Both the position numbers and the translations under genes were made by a program. From Acidobacteriota bacterium (GTDB taxonomy: Bacteria > Actinomycetota > Acidimicrobiia > ATN3), in contig QEUQ01000002.1 in assembly GCA_003577105.1 (NCBI GenBank), positions 62,001-126,000 on the forward strand: 64,000 nt of DNA, given 5' to 3'. A model generated the notes under the pieces. That model saw only the letters and a program-made list of their open reading frames with translations, made no database searches and was not told where the DNA came from. Shown here piece after piece: positions 17,440-25,854 of this stretch. Position 1 is the stretch's first letter, and each line of letters starts with the position of its first letter.

Positions 17440-17865
17440 CTAGGCTCGCTCCTCGGAGTTCTTCGGCGATACCGAGATCAAAGCGCTTTCGCATACGGCG
17501 GCAACGAACTGCTCGATCTCGCTACGCCGAACTTCCTCAGATTCCTGATCGGTTCCAGCCCGCTCAACGGCGTCCGCCTCACCCGCGCCTCTTTCGCCGT
17601 TCGTTGCCGCGCTCCTCGCCATCTCATGGCCGCTAAGAGTCAGAGAGCAAATTCTGCCTTGCCCGCGTCCACCAACTTTGACATATCCCTTTTCGGAAAG
17701 GCGCAAGACGATCGGGGTCAGTTGCCCGACTCGCAGACCGGGCCTGTCAAGCTGCTCCGCTACGTCCTGGGTGAGATCGGCAATCGGCCTCGGCCCTCGC
17801 CGCAAGACCGAAACAACTACTTCTTTGATCTCATTGTCGAGCAGGCCACCACGTAAGAACCCCAT
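17440..17865 (-). CDS. winged-helix DNA-binding protein, PadR/MarR-like fold
   Basis: A protein of about 141 residues if it starts at ATG 17865. Residues ~8-80 have a helix-helix-wing pattern. DNEIKEVVVSVLRRGPRPI leads into a recognition helix near LTPIVLRLSEKGYV and a wing at VKVGGRGQGRICSLTLSGHEM, close to PadR-type regulators. The rest is acidic and probably helical. Its gene lies just downstream of leuD on the same strand and could be co-transcribed, so a regulatory link to leucine synthesis is possible but unproven. Confidence 0.6.
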   Translation of the reverse strand: MGFLRGGLLDNEIKEVVVSVLRRGPRPIADLTQDVAEQLDRPGLRVGQLTPIVLRLSEKGYVKVGGRGQGRICSLTLSGHEMARSAATNGERGAGEADAVERAGTDQESEEVRRSEIEQFVAAVCESALISVSPKNSEERA

Positions 17866-17875
17866 TGGAGACGCG

Positions 17876-18487
17876 TCACACAGCCTTGGCTGAGGGCAGG
17901 TAGCCCCGTCGCCGCTTCTCGTATCCGGATATCTCCTCATCGAGATGCTCGGTCAGTGCAATCTCATCCCAGCCGTTCAAGAGACATTCCCTCGCGAATT
18001 CGTCGAATTCGAACGTTGCGTAGAAATCTCCACATGTCACGGTGAGCTCTTCGAGATCCACAGTGACTTGAGCACTTGGGGTTGACGTGGATATATCAAT
18101 CAGCTCCGAGACCTCGTCTTGCCCCAGAGTCACACACACCAGTCCGATCTTGCCGCAGTTGTTTCGAAATATGTCGGCGAAGGAGGGAGCAATTATGGCG
18201 TCAAATCCCCGATCTTGAAGCGCCCAGGGAGCGTGTTCGCGAGACGACCCACATCCAAAATTCGGACCGGTCACCAATACTTGCGAGCCCTGGTATTCGG
18301 GACGATTCAGTACAAAATCTGACGAAAGCTGGCCGTCATCGGTGCGTGCCCAGTCGTAGAAGGCGAACGGTCCGAAGCCGCTTCGCTCGATTCGCTTGAG
18401 GAACTGCTTGGGAATGATCTGGTCGGTGTCGATGTCCGCCTGCGGCATTGGCGCCATCGTGCCCTCTACTCGGCGAATAGCTTTCAC
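17876..18487 (-). CDS. leuD: 3-isopropylmalate dehydratase small subunit
   Basis: A 203-residue partner of LeuC in isomerising 2- to 3-isopropylmalate (leucine synthesis). Typical features are [19 protein letters not shown] near the N-terminus, the swivel-domain [17 protein letters not shown] motif that lines the substrate pocket, and [14 protein letters not shown]. Length is normal. Its start overlaps the leuC stop by four bases, so subunits are produced together. Confidence 0.95.
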   Translation of the reverse strand: MKAIRRVEGTMAPMPQADIDTDQIIPKQFLKRIERSGFGPFAFYDWARTDDGQLSSDFVLNRPEYQGSQVLVTGPNFGCGSSREHAPWALQDRGFDAIIAPSFADIFRNNCGKIGLVCVTLGQDEVSELIDISTSTPSAQVTVDLEELTVTCGDFYATFEFDEFARECLLNGWDEIALTEHLDEEISGYEKRRRGYLPSAKAV

Positions 18488-19914
18488 TTGTACTCCCAGT
18501 CCCTGATATCGACAAAGTGCCCGGCAATACTCGCAGCGGCGGCCATCTCAGGACTGACGAGGTGCGTACGCCCTCCGCGGCCTTGTCGCCCTTCGAAGTT
18601 CCTATTGCTCGTCGAGGCCGCCCGCTCACCCGGCTCCAGAATGTCGGGATTCATGCCAAGGCACATTGAGCACCCAGCCTCACGCCATTCAAAGCCTGCA
18701 TCTTTGAAGATCTTGTCCAGACCTTCGCTTTCTGCCATCGCTTTGACGGCACTCGAACCCGGAACCACCATCGCCTTCACGCTGTCGGCGAGACGGTGGC
18801 CGGCTGCGACGCGCGCGGCGGATCGAAGGTCCTCGATCCGGCCGTTGGTGCATGACCCAATGAAGACTCTATCTACTGGGATGTCAACGATTGGAGTACC
18901 TGCTTTCAAGCCCATGTACGCAAGGGAGCGCTCCATGGCAGAAGCTTCGCTCGGATCCGCAGCCTCCGAAGGGGAGGGAACTGATCCCGTAACCTGGACG
19001 CTCATACCGGGGGTGGTGCCCCAAGTGACGAAGGGTGCGATCGACCCCGCGTCAATCTCAACTTCCTCGTCGTAGGTGGACCCCTTGTCACTAGGGAGGC
19101 TGCGCCAGAAATCGACAGCCTCGCTCCATGCGCTGCCGCTCGGCGCGTAGGGCCGGCCCTCGAGATATTCGAAGGTTGTCTCATCGGGAGCAATAAGGCC
19201 GGCTCGTGCACCCGACTCGATCGACATGTTGCAGACCGTCATCCGGCCCTCCATCGAAAGGGCGGTGATTGCTTCTCCTCGATATTCGATTACGTGCCCG
19301 ATTCCGCCACCTACTCCGATCTCCGAGATGACTCCAAGGATCAGATCTTTTGCGGTGACGCCCTCTCCGGCCACTCCAACGAAGTTCACGGCCATTGTTT
19401 TCGGGCGTGATTGGGTCAAGCATTGCGTCGCGAGGACATGTTCGACTTCGGACGTCCCGATTCCGAAGGCAAGAGCGCCAAATGCCCCGTGCGTGGATGT
19501 GTGGGAGTCCCCGCATACGATGGTCATGCCCGGTTGGGTCAGGCCCAGTTCTGGACCAATTACGTGAACAATCCCTTGCCTGGGATCGTGCATTCCGAAA
19601 TACACGATCCCAAACTCGCCGATATTCGATTCAAGCGTGTCAATTTGAGCCTTGGAAATCGGATCCGAAATCGGAAGGCTTCGATCAGTTGTCGGGATGT
19701 TGTGATCGGCGGTGGCGAAGGTCAGGTCCGGCCTTCGCACTCTCCGGCCCGACAATCGAAGCCCCTCAAAGGCCTGAGGGGAAGTCACTTCATGGACCAG
19801 GTGTAGGTCAATGTAGAGCACATCGGGCTTCCCGGCTTCCCTGTGAACCAGGTGCTCATCCCAGATCTTCTCTACGATTGTTCGGCCGGCGCCGTTACTC
19901 GCCTCAACGCTCAC
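18484..19914 (-). CDS. leuC: 3-isopropylmalate dehydratase large subunit
   Basis: A 476-residue aconitase-family subunit carrying a [4Fe-4S] cluster. The cluster cysteines lie in [14 protein letters not shown] and in the [11 protein letters not shown] motif near the C-terminus. The [18 protein letters not shown] and [20 protein letters not shown] motifs are also present. GTG 19914 has AAAGGTGG ten bases upstream. The integrated element begins only 29 bp upstream of this start. The sequence that once preceded leuC (tRNA-Val and beyond) is now 10.7 kb away, so any promoter now has to lie in the element's left end or in the 29 bp. Confidence 0.95.
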   Translation of the reverse strand: MSVEASNGAGRTIVEKIWDEHLVHREAGKPDVLYIDLHLVHEVTSPQAFEGLRLSGRRVRRPDLTFATADHNIPTTDRSLPISDPISKAQIDTLESNIGEFGIVYFGMHDPRQGIVHVIGPELGLTQPGMTIVCGDSHTSTHGAFGALAFGIGTSEVEHVLATQCLTQSRPKTMAVNFVGVAGEGVTAKDLILGVISEIGVGGGIGHVIEYRGEAITALSMEGRMTVCNMSIESGARAGLIAPDETTFEYLEGRPYAPSGSAWSEAVDFWRSLPSDKGSTYDEEVEIDAGSIAPFVTWGTTPGMSVQVTGSVPSPSEAADPSEASAMERSLAYMGLKAGTPIVDIPVDRVFIGSCTNGRIEDLRSAARVAAGHRLADSVKAMVVPGSSAVKAMAESEGLDKIFKDAGFEWREAGCSMCLGMNPDILEPGERAASTSNRNFEGRQGRGGRTHLVSPEMAAAASIAGHFVDIRDWEYK

Positions 19915-19942
19915 AGACGAATTACCACCTTTGCTGATCTGA

Positions 19943-19991
19943 TATTCGTGGGGGCTGTAGGTGTCGAACCTACGACCTCTTCCTTGTAAGG
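19943..19991. repeat. left attachment repeat with tRNA-Val 3' fragment
   Basis: A 49-bp sequence identical to 30626-30674. On the minus strand, 19991 to 19949 equals the last 43 nt of the tRNA (anticodon stem-loop, variable loop, T arm, acceptor 3' strand and discriminator A), followed by six flanking bases. The missing 5' half shows this is a leftover fragment and not a functional tRNA. Confidence 0.93.
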
Positions 19992-20117
19992 TCGGCGGTC
20001 CGGCTCCCCCGCGATCCCCTCATTGTCCTGTAGCCCCCGCTAGCAGCGCAATCAGATTTCGCGACTTCACCCCAAGTTCCATCCGTTGCCGAGATTTCAC
20101 CCTTTGACCGCAGGCAC

Positions 20118-20138
20118 GCTGACATTGCGCTGACAAAC
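20118..20138 (+). repeat. left-end pair of GCTGACA direct repeats
   Basis: GCTGACATT (20118-20126) and GCTGACAAAC (20129-20138) are spaced about one helical turn apart (11 bp between starts), ~130 bp inside the left repeat. The same word occurs as a tandem pair at the other end of the element (30546-30565), so these are candidate arm-type binding sites for the integrase or excisionase. Confidence 0.55.
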
Positions 20139-20188
20139 GAGGGCTCCGATGCGCCTGCCTTCGTCACAAACGTGCTATTTCATCGGGG

Positions 20189-20929
20189 ATGTTTGCGACT
20201 TCGACTACAGATCCGTGGCTGATCGCAGCCGAGGCGCTAGCGCCAACGCCGAGTCCATACATTGACGACCCCGCCCTCTGGGTAGTCGAGCGCGTACGCG
20301 AGCACCCGTGGTCGATCCAGGCCGAAGTGATGGAGGCTGTCCGGCGGGAACGCTACGTCGCGGTCAAGTCATGCCACGGCGTCGGCAAGTCCTGGCTGGC
20401 GTCGCGACTCGTCTGCTGGTGGATCGATATCCATCCTGTTGGCTCAGCATTTGCGGTGACCACTGCGCCGAGCGGCGATCAGGTCAAAGTCATCCTCTGG
20501 CGTGAGATCGGGGTCGCGCACGAGCGCGCGGGACTCGGTGGCAAACTCAACGAGCGAGACTGGAAGTTTGGGCGCCGTACGGTTGCGATCGGACGAAAGC
20601 CCAACGACTACTCCCCGACCATCTTCCAGGGCATTCACGAACAGCACCTGCTAATCATCCTGGACGAGGCTTGTGGGATTCCTCAATCCCTGTGGGACGC
20701 GGCGCGATCTCTGATGACAAATGCTGATGCGCACATGCTCGCCATTGGGAACCCCGACGACCCAGGTTCGGAATTCGCCCGTTGCTTCCGTCCAGACTCG
20801 GGCTGGCTGAGACTCAGTTCCGAGACCAGCGGCCCTCTCAGGTACCTGCCTCAGGAAGTAACACGGTCACGCCGTCTGAGAACATCGAGTCGTGGAGCTC
20901 GATCGAGCGAGGCTGCGCGCCGGAGCTGA
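20189..20929 (+). pseudogene. large terminase subunit, C-terminally truncated
   Basis: The first ~205 residues are a phage terminase ATPase domain. Walker A is SCHGVGKS at 61-68, Walker B HLLIILDEA at 153-161 with the catalytic Glu, and the coupling motif LAIGNP at 184-189. Homology-like sequence stops near base ~20820. The remaining ~35 residues are Arg/Ser-rich and antisense to the neighbouring convergent gene, whose coding end starts at 20838. The RNase H-like nuclease domain needed to cut concatemeric DNA is absent, so the product cannot package by itself. Intact family members have about 450-600 residues. Confidence 0.75.
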
Positions 20930-21713
20930 TCGTAAATGAGATGATCACCGGCGTCTCGACGCCCGACGCAATTGAACGATCCCCTCCGCCCGTCATGTAG
21001 CCTTCGCTCCTCACGCCATTAGTGTCAATCAGCTTCTGATTCGAGGCATAGAGAGTCTCTTCGGCGTTGGAACCCGCGATCTTGGTTACATTCATTGAAG
21101 CGTCGCAACGAGACGCGGAACAGTCGATCTCTATGACCTGGAACTGGAAATTCCCGTCTCGAACTGTGAAGGGGTAGGAGCTCGCCTTCTGATCGCGGCT
21201 AATGCTCTCAGGCGATGCTGCCTCGCGCCCTCGAATCGCAGCTGAAATAAACAGGATTCCCACAAGCAGCCCAAGTACTATTCCGATTGAACCGAGCGCG
21301 ATCCCAGCCGCCGCCTTGCCCTCTCCGCCAAGACTCCCGCGAGACTCCTTGATCTTGTTGCGCGCCGAGATCCCTAAAATGACGCCCCCTAGTCCAACTA
21401 GGCCCGGGAACCCACACGCGATCCACGCGACAACGCTGATGATGCCAAAGACAAGGGCGCCGGTCGCTCCTGGGGCGTCGGGCTTGACAGGCGGAAATGC
21501 TCCCACCGGCGGTGGCCCGGGTTGAACCGGCGGGTAGGGCTGTGGCGCGAACTGGTGTGGTTGTGCGTACCCCGGCTCGGGCTGAAAAGTGACTGGGGGG
21601 GTAACTGGTGCGGATTGCTCAAATGAAGTGTGGCACTGGAAGCACCATTTCGCTGTCGAAGGGCTTCGGTAGCCGCAGGTGCCGCACTCAATTCCGTCAG
21701 GCGTGTCCACCAT
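20838..21713 (-). CDS. zinc-ribbon / DUF4190 membrane / DUF4352 protein
   Basis: A 291-residue, apparently complete protein. An N-terminal zinc ribbon (ECGTCGYRS...CFQCHTSF, residues 8-31) is followed by a Pro/Gln-rich linker, two membrane helices of DUF4190 type (~80-150) with a basic loop between, and an extracytoplasmic DUF4352-like immunoglobulin-type domain ending in FSDGVTVLLPEAGT. GGAGGGG precedes the ATG. This architecture is common in actinobacterial chromosomes, so in the element it is probably cargo. It is convergent with the broken terminase gene and divergent from the replication operon. Function unknown. Confidence 0.75.
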   Translation of the reverse strand: MVDTPDGIECGTCGYRSPSTAKWCFQCHTSFEQSAPVTPPVTFQPEPGYAQPHQFAPQPYPPVQPGPPPVGAFPPVKPDAPGATGALVFGIISVVAWIACGFPGLVGLGGVILGISARNKIKESRGSLGGEGKAAAGIALGSIGIVLGLLVGILFISAAIRGREAASPESISRDQKASSYPFTVRDGNFQFQVIEIDCSASRCDASMNVTKIAGSNAEETLYASNQKLIDTNGVRSEGYMTGGGDRSIASGVETPVIISFTISSGAQPRSIELHDSMFSDGVTVLLPEAGT

Positions 21714-21950
21714 CGTGTCCCCTCCTTCGCCGACGCAGCGGATCGCGTAGCGTAACTAAGTTCCTCGGAGCTGTCGAGAGCCTGGTCGTCTCTCGCCTGT
21801 AAAAGCTTTGTAAATCCGTCCCTCTCACCCCACGCGCCCCCCACATTTCTCAGCGTGCGAGACAAAGCCGGCCACAGGGCAAATCCGCCGTCGATTTGGT
21901 GCTAGAAGTAGCGCTGCACGTCGTTCCGGCGAGCAAGTCCGCAGGCCCTG

Positions 21951-22036
21951 GCCTCGATCGGTGGGTGAATTGAAGTCCTCCTTCCGGATCGAGGCTGGGG
22001 TCCCGGCCACTTTGACCCCCGTTGTAGGAGGACTTC
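21951..22036 (+). promoter_or_regulatory. structured leader of the rep operon (interleaved hairpins hiding an SD site)
   Basis: Three perfect inverted repeats lie in 86 bp: A, GCCTCGATC 21951-59 with GATCGAGGC 21987-95; B, GAAGTCCTCCT 21972-82 with AGGAGGACTTC 22026-36; C, GGGGTC 21997-22002 with GACCCC 22014-19. The 5' arm of B lies in the loop of A, so A and B are arranged as a pseudoknot. The 3' arm of B contains the AGGAGG ribosome-binding site of the leader ORF at 22038. The remainder of the gap from 21714 to 21950 shows no gene. Confidence 0.65.
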
Positions 22037-22037
22037 T

Positions 22038-22073
22038 TTGTCGCACGAACAGCCGGACCACACTCGAGGATGA
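22038..22073 (+). CDS. leader peptide coupled to rep (11 codons)
   Basis: TTG 22038 has a perfect AGGAGG six bases upstream and opens an 11-codon frame (MSHEQPDHTRG). Its TGA at 22071-22073 overlaps the rep ATG at 22070-22072. Rep itself has no usable ribosome-binding site, because its GAGG touches the ATG. Ribosomes finishing the leader are therefore the likely source of rep translation. This resembles the leader-peptide control of rep in IncI/IncF-type plasmids, with no sequence relation implied. Confidence 0.5.
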   Translation: MSHEQPDHTRG

Positions 22074-23032
22074 GGATCTTCGTGCGCCTTGAAGCCCGCG
22101 CCCCCGAGCACCCGAAGGTTGTCGGGATCTCCTCGCTTGCCTGGAGCTGGTGGACCAAGGCACTCTGCTACTGCAAACGCCAGGAACTTGATGGCCTTGT
22201 TCCCCACGCCGTGGTTGCCCTCCTTCTGCCGGACCTTCACAGGTATGAAATCGATGGCAACTCAGTCTCCGCGGACGATCTCGTCGATGAACTCATTGAA
22301 GCTGGGTTGGCGAAGCACTCTGAAGCAAAAGACGTTTTGCTTCACGATTGGATCGATTATCAGACCTCCGCCGCCCAACTTGCTTCACTCCGGTATTCAC
22401 GGAAAGAGGCAGGCAGAAAGGGCGGAATCGCTTCAGGCAAGGCAAGGCGGAAGCAAACCACGAAGCATTTGCTTCACGACCAGAAGGCGTCTGGCAAGTC
22501 AGCGCAATCGCGTCGCCAAGACGCAGCCGATCGCCTCGAGGCGGACTTCAACGAGGTCTGGGCGACATATCCCCGCAAGACTGGCCGACTAGCTGCACTA
22601 AAGGCGTACAAGGCTCGGCGGCGCGAGAAGATCCCCGCTGAGGATCTTGCAATCGCAACGGCCAACTATGCCAAATTGCGATCTGGCGAAGACCCCCAGT
22701 TCACCAAGCACGGAGCCACGTTCTTCGGGCCATCAGCTCCCTGGCGTGACTATCTCCCGGGCGGAGCGGGGCTGATTGAGGCAAACCAATCACGGATCGC
22801 CGACAACGACCATGTGAGCGAGGCGTCTCAGGCCTGGAGAGCCTACAAGCGCTTCATTGCGGATCAGAGCGTCTACGAGTGCTGCGATTTCCCTGACGAC
22901 CGCATGAAATTCGCAGCGTATGAGACCTACGGGAATTGGCGAGAGATGTGCGAATGCGCTGGTCGGGAGCGGAACGAAGACAAGGCCGTCTTCATCAAGG
23001 CCTGGAATGAATTCGAGGACGCCGATGCCTGA
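22070..23032 (+). CDS. phage replication protein (replisome-organiser type)
   Basis: A 320-residue protein. The N-terminal ~110 residues (MRIFVRLEARAPEHPKVVGI onward, then a stretch ending in VLLHDWIDYQ) resemble the winged-helix origin-binding region of phage replication proteins. A basic linker (~115-150) follows, and then the widespread FNEVWATYPRKTGRLAALKAY motif and HGATFF..WRDYLPG ending. It probably binds the element's origin and loads the helicase encoded next. Its stop overlaps the dnaB start (ATGCCTGA). Translation depends on the leader ORF described above. Confidence 0.7.
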   Translation: MRIFVRLEARAPEHPKVVGISSLAWSWWTKALCYCKRQELDGLVPHAVVALLLPDLHRYEIDGNSVSADDLVDELIEAGLAKHSEAKDVLLHDWIDYQTSAAQLASLRYSRKEAGRKGGIASGKARRKQTTKHLLHDQKASGKSAQSRRQDAADRLEADFNEVWATYPRKTGRLAALKAYKARRREKIPAEDLAIATANYAKLRSGEDPQFTKHGATFFGPSAPWRDYLPGGAGLIEANQSRIADNDHVSEASQAWRAYKRFIADQSVYECCDFPDDRMKFAAYETYGNWREMCECAGRERNEDKAVFIKAWNEFEDADA

Positions 23033-24407
23033 AGCCCCTCCCCATCTCGCCGTAGTCAGCAACGACGCCTCAGCCCCTCCCCACTCGGTCGAGGCCGAAG
23101 TTGCGGTGCTCGGCGCGCTCCTGCTTGACGAAAAGGCCCGTAGGGAAGTCATTGCCTCTGGCCTGGTCGCTGATGACTTCTTCGTGCCCAAGCATCGAGA
23201 AATCTTCGAGGCAATTCTCGCCTTGGATCGAAGCAGTATGCCCGTGGACTTAGTCACTGTGTCCGAACAGCTTCGCCGCCAGGGCGAACTGGCACGCATC
23301 GGCGGCCCGGCGCAGCTGATGGCAATACTCGATGCGACGCCGACGACTGCGAATGCCGGCCGTTACCTGGCAATCGTCAAAGATCATGCAACGCGCCGCA
23401 AATTGCTCCTCGTGGCCGGCGAAGTTCAGCGAATGACCAAAGAGGGCGTCACATCAGCGGCAATTCTCGACGAGCTCGAAGGCGCCACCGATCAGCTGCG
23501 CTCTGAGCGCGGAGGCACGAAGTCGTCGCGACTGGCCTGTGAGCTCATCGCCGAAGTCCACGACCGCTGCGAGCGCGGCGAGGAGGTTACCGCCGTTCCC
23601 ACGGGACTCTCAGCACTGGACTCGAAGATCCGAGGCTTCACAGCTGGAGCGCTCTCGATCGTGGCCGGGCGACCCGGTATGGGAAAGACAGTCTTTGCAC
23701 TCACGGCCGCGCTCAACGCAGCTGAGCACGCACCGGTGATGTTCTTCTCAATCGAACTCCAAGCCCGTGAGATTGCCGACCGCCTCGCTGCATCGATTGC
23801 CGAGGTCGACTTGCGAGCAATTTTGGACGGTCGGCTTTCGGACGAAGACTGGCAGCGCCAGATGAGTGCACTCGCCCGCCACGAGACAGCCATGTCAAAC
23901 CTGACGGTAGTCGCTGGCCAGAAGTCAGTCAGTCAGATCATCTCGGCAGTCAAGGCCGAGATTGCCGATGGGCGAGCCCCCGCGCTGATTGTCGTTGACC
24001 ACATCGGACTCGTCGTCCCGCGGGACCGGCGGGCGAATCGGTGGGAGGAGGCTTCTCAGACCAGCCGGGATCTCAAATACTTCGCAGCCGAATCAGGTGC
24101 GGCAGTGGTTGCGCTCTGCCAGATCAACCGGGAGCTCGAGAACACGAAGTCTCGGAGGCCGACGATTGCCAATCTGCGTGAATCCGGATCGCATGAGCAG
24201 GACGCTGATCTGATTCTGCTGCTCTATCGCAAGGCCTACTACGAGTCTGACGCGGACCCCACCGAGGCCGAGGTGATCATCGGGAAATCCCGCTCGGGGA
24301 CCACAGGCAAGGTCAATCTCGGCTTCGCCGGCCGCTACGCCAAGTTCACGGATCCGCCTCAGAGAAGTTTTGGATGGATGAGCAAGGAGAGCTTTAGAAA
24401 TGCCTAA
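23025..24407 (+). CDS. dnaB: replicative DNA helicase, DnaB type
   Basis: A 460-residue hexameric helicase. Residues ~15-125 are the DnaB N-terminal helical domain (HSVEAEVAVLGALLLDEKA) and ~180-450 the RecA-like motor. Walker A is AGRPGMGKT, H1a follows, Walker B is LIVVDHIGLV, and there are the RESGSHEQDADLILLLYR and IGKSRSGTTGKVNLGF motifs. The start is ATG 23025, eight bases inside the rep gene and with GAGGA five bases upstream. The earlier in-frame codons overlap rep and look non-native. A helicase carried by the element suggests autonomous replication after excision. Confidence 0.92.
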   Translation: MPEAPPHLAVVSNDASAPPHSVEAEVAVLGALLLDEKARREVIASGLVADDFFVPKHREIFEAILALDRSSMPVDLVTVSEQLRRQGELARIGGPAQLMAILDATPTTANAGRYLAIVKDHATRRKLLLVAGEVQRMTKEGVTSAAILDELEGATDQLRSERGGTKSSRLACELIAEVHDRCERGEEVTAVPTGLSALDSKIRGFTAGALSIVAGRPGMGKTVFALTAALNAAEHAPVMFFSIELQAREIADRLAASIAEVDLRAILDGRLSDEDWQRQMSALARHETAMSNLTVVAGQKSVSQIISAVKAEIADGRAPALIVVDHIGLVVPRDRRANRWEEASQTSRDLKYFAAESGAAVVALCQINRELENTKSRRPTIANLRESGSHEQDADLILLLYRKAYYESDADPTEAEVIIGKSRSGTTGKVNLGFAGRYAKFTDPPQRSFGWMSKESFRNA

Positions 24408-24816
24408 AAGCGGGTTGGTCCAAGGCGAGCTACCGGAGCGGGAAAGAACGCGGCTCTCTAAGGTCTCGGCGGCCTCTGTAAGCGAATCTGGGGGCCGGTC
24501 GAGGCTGTGTAAGCGCTGCGGCGAAGTCAAGTCTGTGGAGAACTTTCGCGCCAAGCACCTCACGTGTTCTGACTGTGTCGCCAAGTCGAGGCGAGAGAAA
24601 TCCCAGGTGATTCCGGCTGAGCTAGTGAAGAAGTCAGCGACCTTGGCGGAGATCATCGAGGCCTATGCCGACGAGCTCTGGGCTGTGAGCCAGGAGATGT
24701 TGGACCTGAAGGCCAATGACACGAGAGCAGAGCGAGTGGGATACATCAGCCATCGCTTACGAGACATCACGAAGGGGAGTGGATTTGCAGAGCTTGCCAA
24801 ATTGCAGCGCGGGTAG
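24400..24816 (+). CDS. small zinc-ribbon protein of the replication operon
   Basis: 138 residues, coupled to dnaB by an ATG inside its last codons. It has LCKRCGEVKSVENF...LTCSDC (residues ~36-59), a CxxC-x(n)-CxxC zinc-binding module of a type common in phage proteins, followed by a helical, charged C-terminal half. The role is unknown; a DNA-binding accessory to replication is a reasonable guess. Confidence 0.6.
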   Translation: MPKSGLVQGELPERERTRLSKVSAASVSESGGRSRLCKRCGEVKSVENFRAKHLTCSDCVAKSRREKSQVIPAELVKKSATLAEIIEAYADELWAVSQEMLDLKANDTRAERVGYISHRLRDITKGSGFAELAKLQRG

Positions 24817-25248
24817 CCCTCACGTGTGCGTATGCGCGCGCGCGCGAGTGTCGAAGTTTGAAAATTCGCCGCGCGCGCGTTCTCGCTTGCGAAGTCGGTG
24901 GAGCGTCGGCCTGCGCTTGGCGTCCCGCTGGTGCCGCTGTGGGCCTGCGAGGTGGAGCCGATGTGGTGATGCCCGGGATTCGCTGACCTCACGCTGGTTG
25001 TCCTGGGCGCTGCCGCGAGGCTCTGCTAGGGGCTCGGTCCTGCTTGGCGCTGCGGCGAGCCTGATTCTACTGAACTGTCAAGCACCCACTCGTTGTGCTG
25101 GTGGGAGGCGGTTTTGGTTGAGAAGGTGCTGGGTAGGTGTGGTGTGGTTGGGACGGTGGTTAAGGGGTGGGGGTTGGGTTGACCTGGGGATGAAGCGCGC
25201 TTGTGCGAACTCCCTTGACCAAGTTCTCTAACACGGGGAGGACTTGAC
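24817..25248 (+). other. 432-bp noncoding region upstream of terS with Z-DNA and G-rich tracts
   Basis: The region holds 26 bp of unbroken alternating pyrimidine-purine (24821-24846), a second CG run (24870-24880) complementary to it, and a strongly G/T-rich strand at 25090-25200 with several GGG and GGGG runs. The open frames across it have abnormal composition and no recognisable protein. Its place directly before the small terminase gene is where phage cos or pac sites often lie. Confidence 0.5.
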
Positions 25249-25854
25249 GTGGCGCAGTGCACGGCGACTTCGAAACGAACTGGGAATCGTTGCCGGGATC
25301 ATGCCATGCGTGGTCTGACTGTTTGCTGGAAACACGGCGGCGCGTCGCCGGCTTCACTTGCCAAGCGGCAACGTTTTCTCGACGAGCAGGCCGCAAGCAA
25401 GGCGGTCAAGGCTTACGGGGGGCGACGAGATATTGACCCCGCCGAGGCCCTTCTCGAAGAGGTGCATCGGACCGCCGGGCACGTCTCATGGCTCGAACAT
25501 CAAATTGCAGTCGGGTCGGCTGCGCTGACCGAAGTCACGCCCGGCGGCACCAAGACATCGGTCTGGGTCGAGCTCTACAACACCGAGCGAAATCGCCTGA
25601 TCGCCGTGACCAAGGCCGCCCTCGATGCCGGGATCGCTGAGCGTCAGGTCCAGCTTGCTGAAGCTCAGGGGCTCATGCTCGCCTCGGTCATTCGCGCGAT
25701 TCTCGACGACCTCGAGCTCTCGGCGATTCAGCGGGATAAGGCCCCGGATGTCATCCGCCAACACCTTCTCGCCGCGTCTGCTGTGAGGACTTCCGCTGAC
25801 AAATCCGCTGACATTGCACCACCGGCGACCATCGTGGCAAGCTTTGATGAGTAG
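25249..25854 (+). CDS. phage terminase small subunit-like protein
   Basis: 201 residues starting at GTG 25249 with GGGGAGGA six bases upstream. The N-terminus has CTATSKRTGNRCRDHAM then VCWKHGG, the Cys/His 'HGG' module found at the start of many actinophage small terminases. The middle is helical, with a pattern suited to ring oligomers. The C-terminus SADKSADIAPPATIV is disordered. The small subunit recognises the packaging site and hands DNA to the large subunit, but the large subunit in this element is broken. The stop overlaps the next gene (ATGAGTAG). Confidence 0.7.
   Translation: MAQCTATSKRTGNRCRDHAMRGLTVCWKHGGASPASLAKRQRFLDEQAASKAVKAYGGRRDIDPAEALLEEVHRTAGHVSWLEHQIAVGSAALTEVTPGGTKTSVWVELYNTERNRLIAVTKAALDAGIAERQVQLAEAQGLMLASVIRAILDDLELSAIQRDKAPDVIRQHLLAASAVRTSADKSADIAPPATIVASFDE

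Noticed and set aside
19949-20039. A second tRNA-Val reaching from the left repeat to an AGCCCCC at 20032-20038
   Set aside because: The acceptor-like GGGGGCT on the minus strand can pair with the 3' fragment, but the D arm and the 5' anticodon arm are missing. It is a leftover att fragment, and the 7-base match is probably chance or weak tRNA mimicry.
22920-23024. N-terminal extension of DnaB into the rep gene
   Set aside because: ATG 23025 has GAGGA at good spacing and starts just before the conserved DnaB N-terminal domain; the extra 35 residues are an out-of-frame reading of rep.
24716-25262. Open frames across the terS upstream region
   Set aside because: Their products are Arg/Trp/Gly- or Pro/Thr-rich low-complexity sequences caused by skewed base composition; there are no ribosome-binding sites or motifs, and they overlap real genes.
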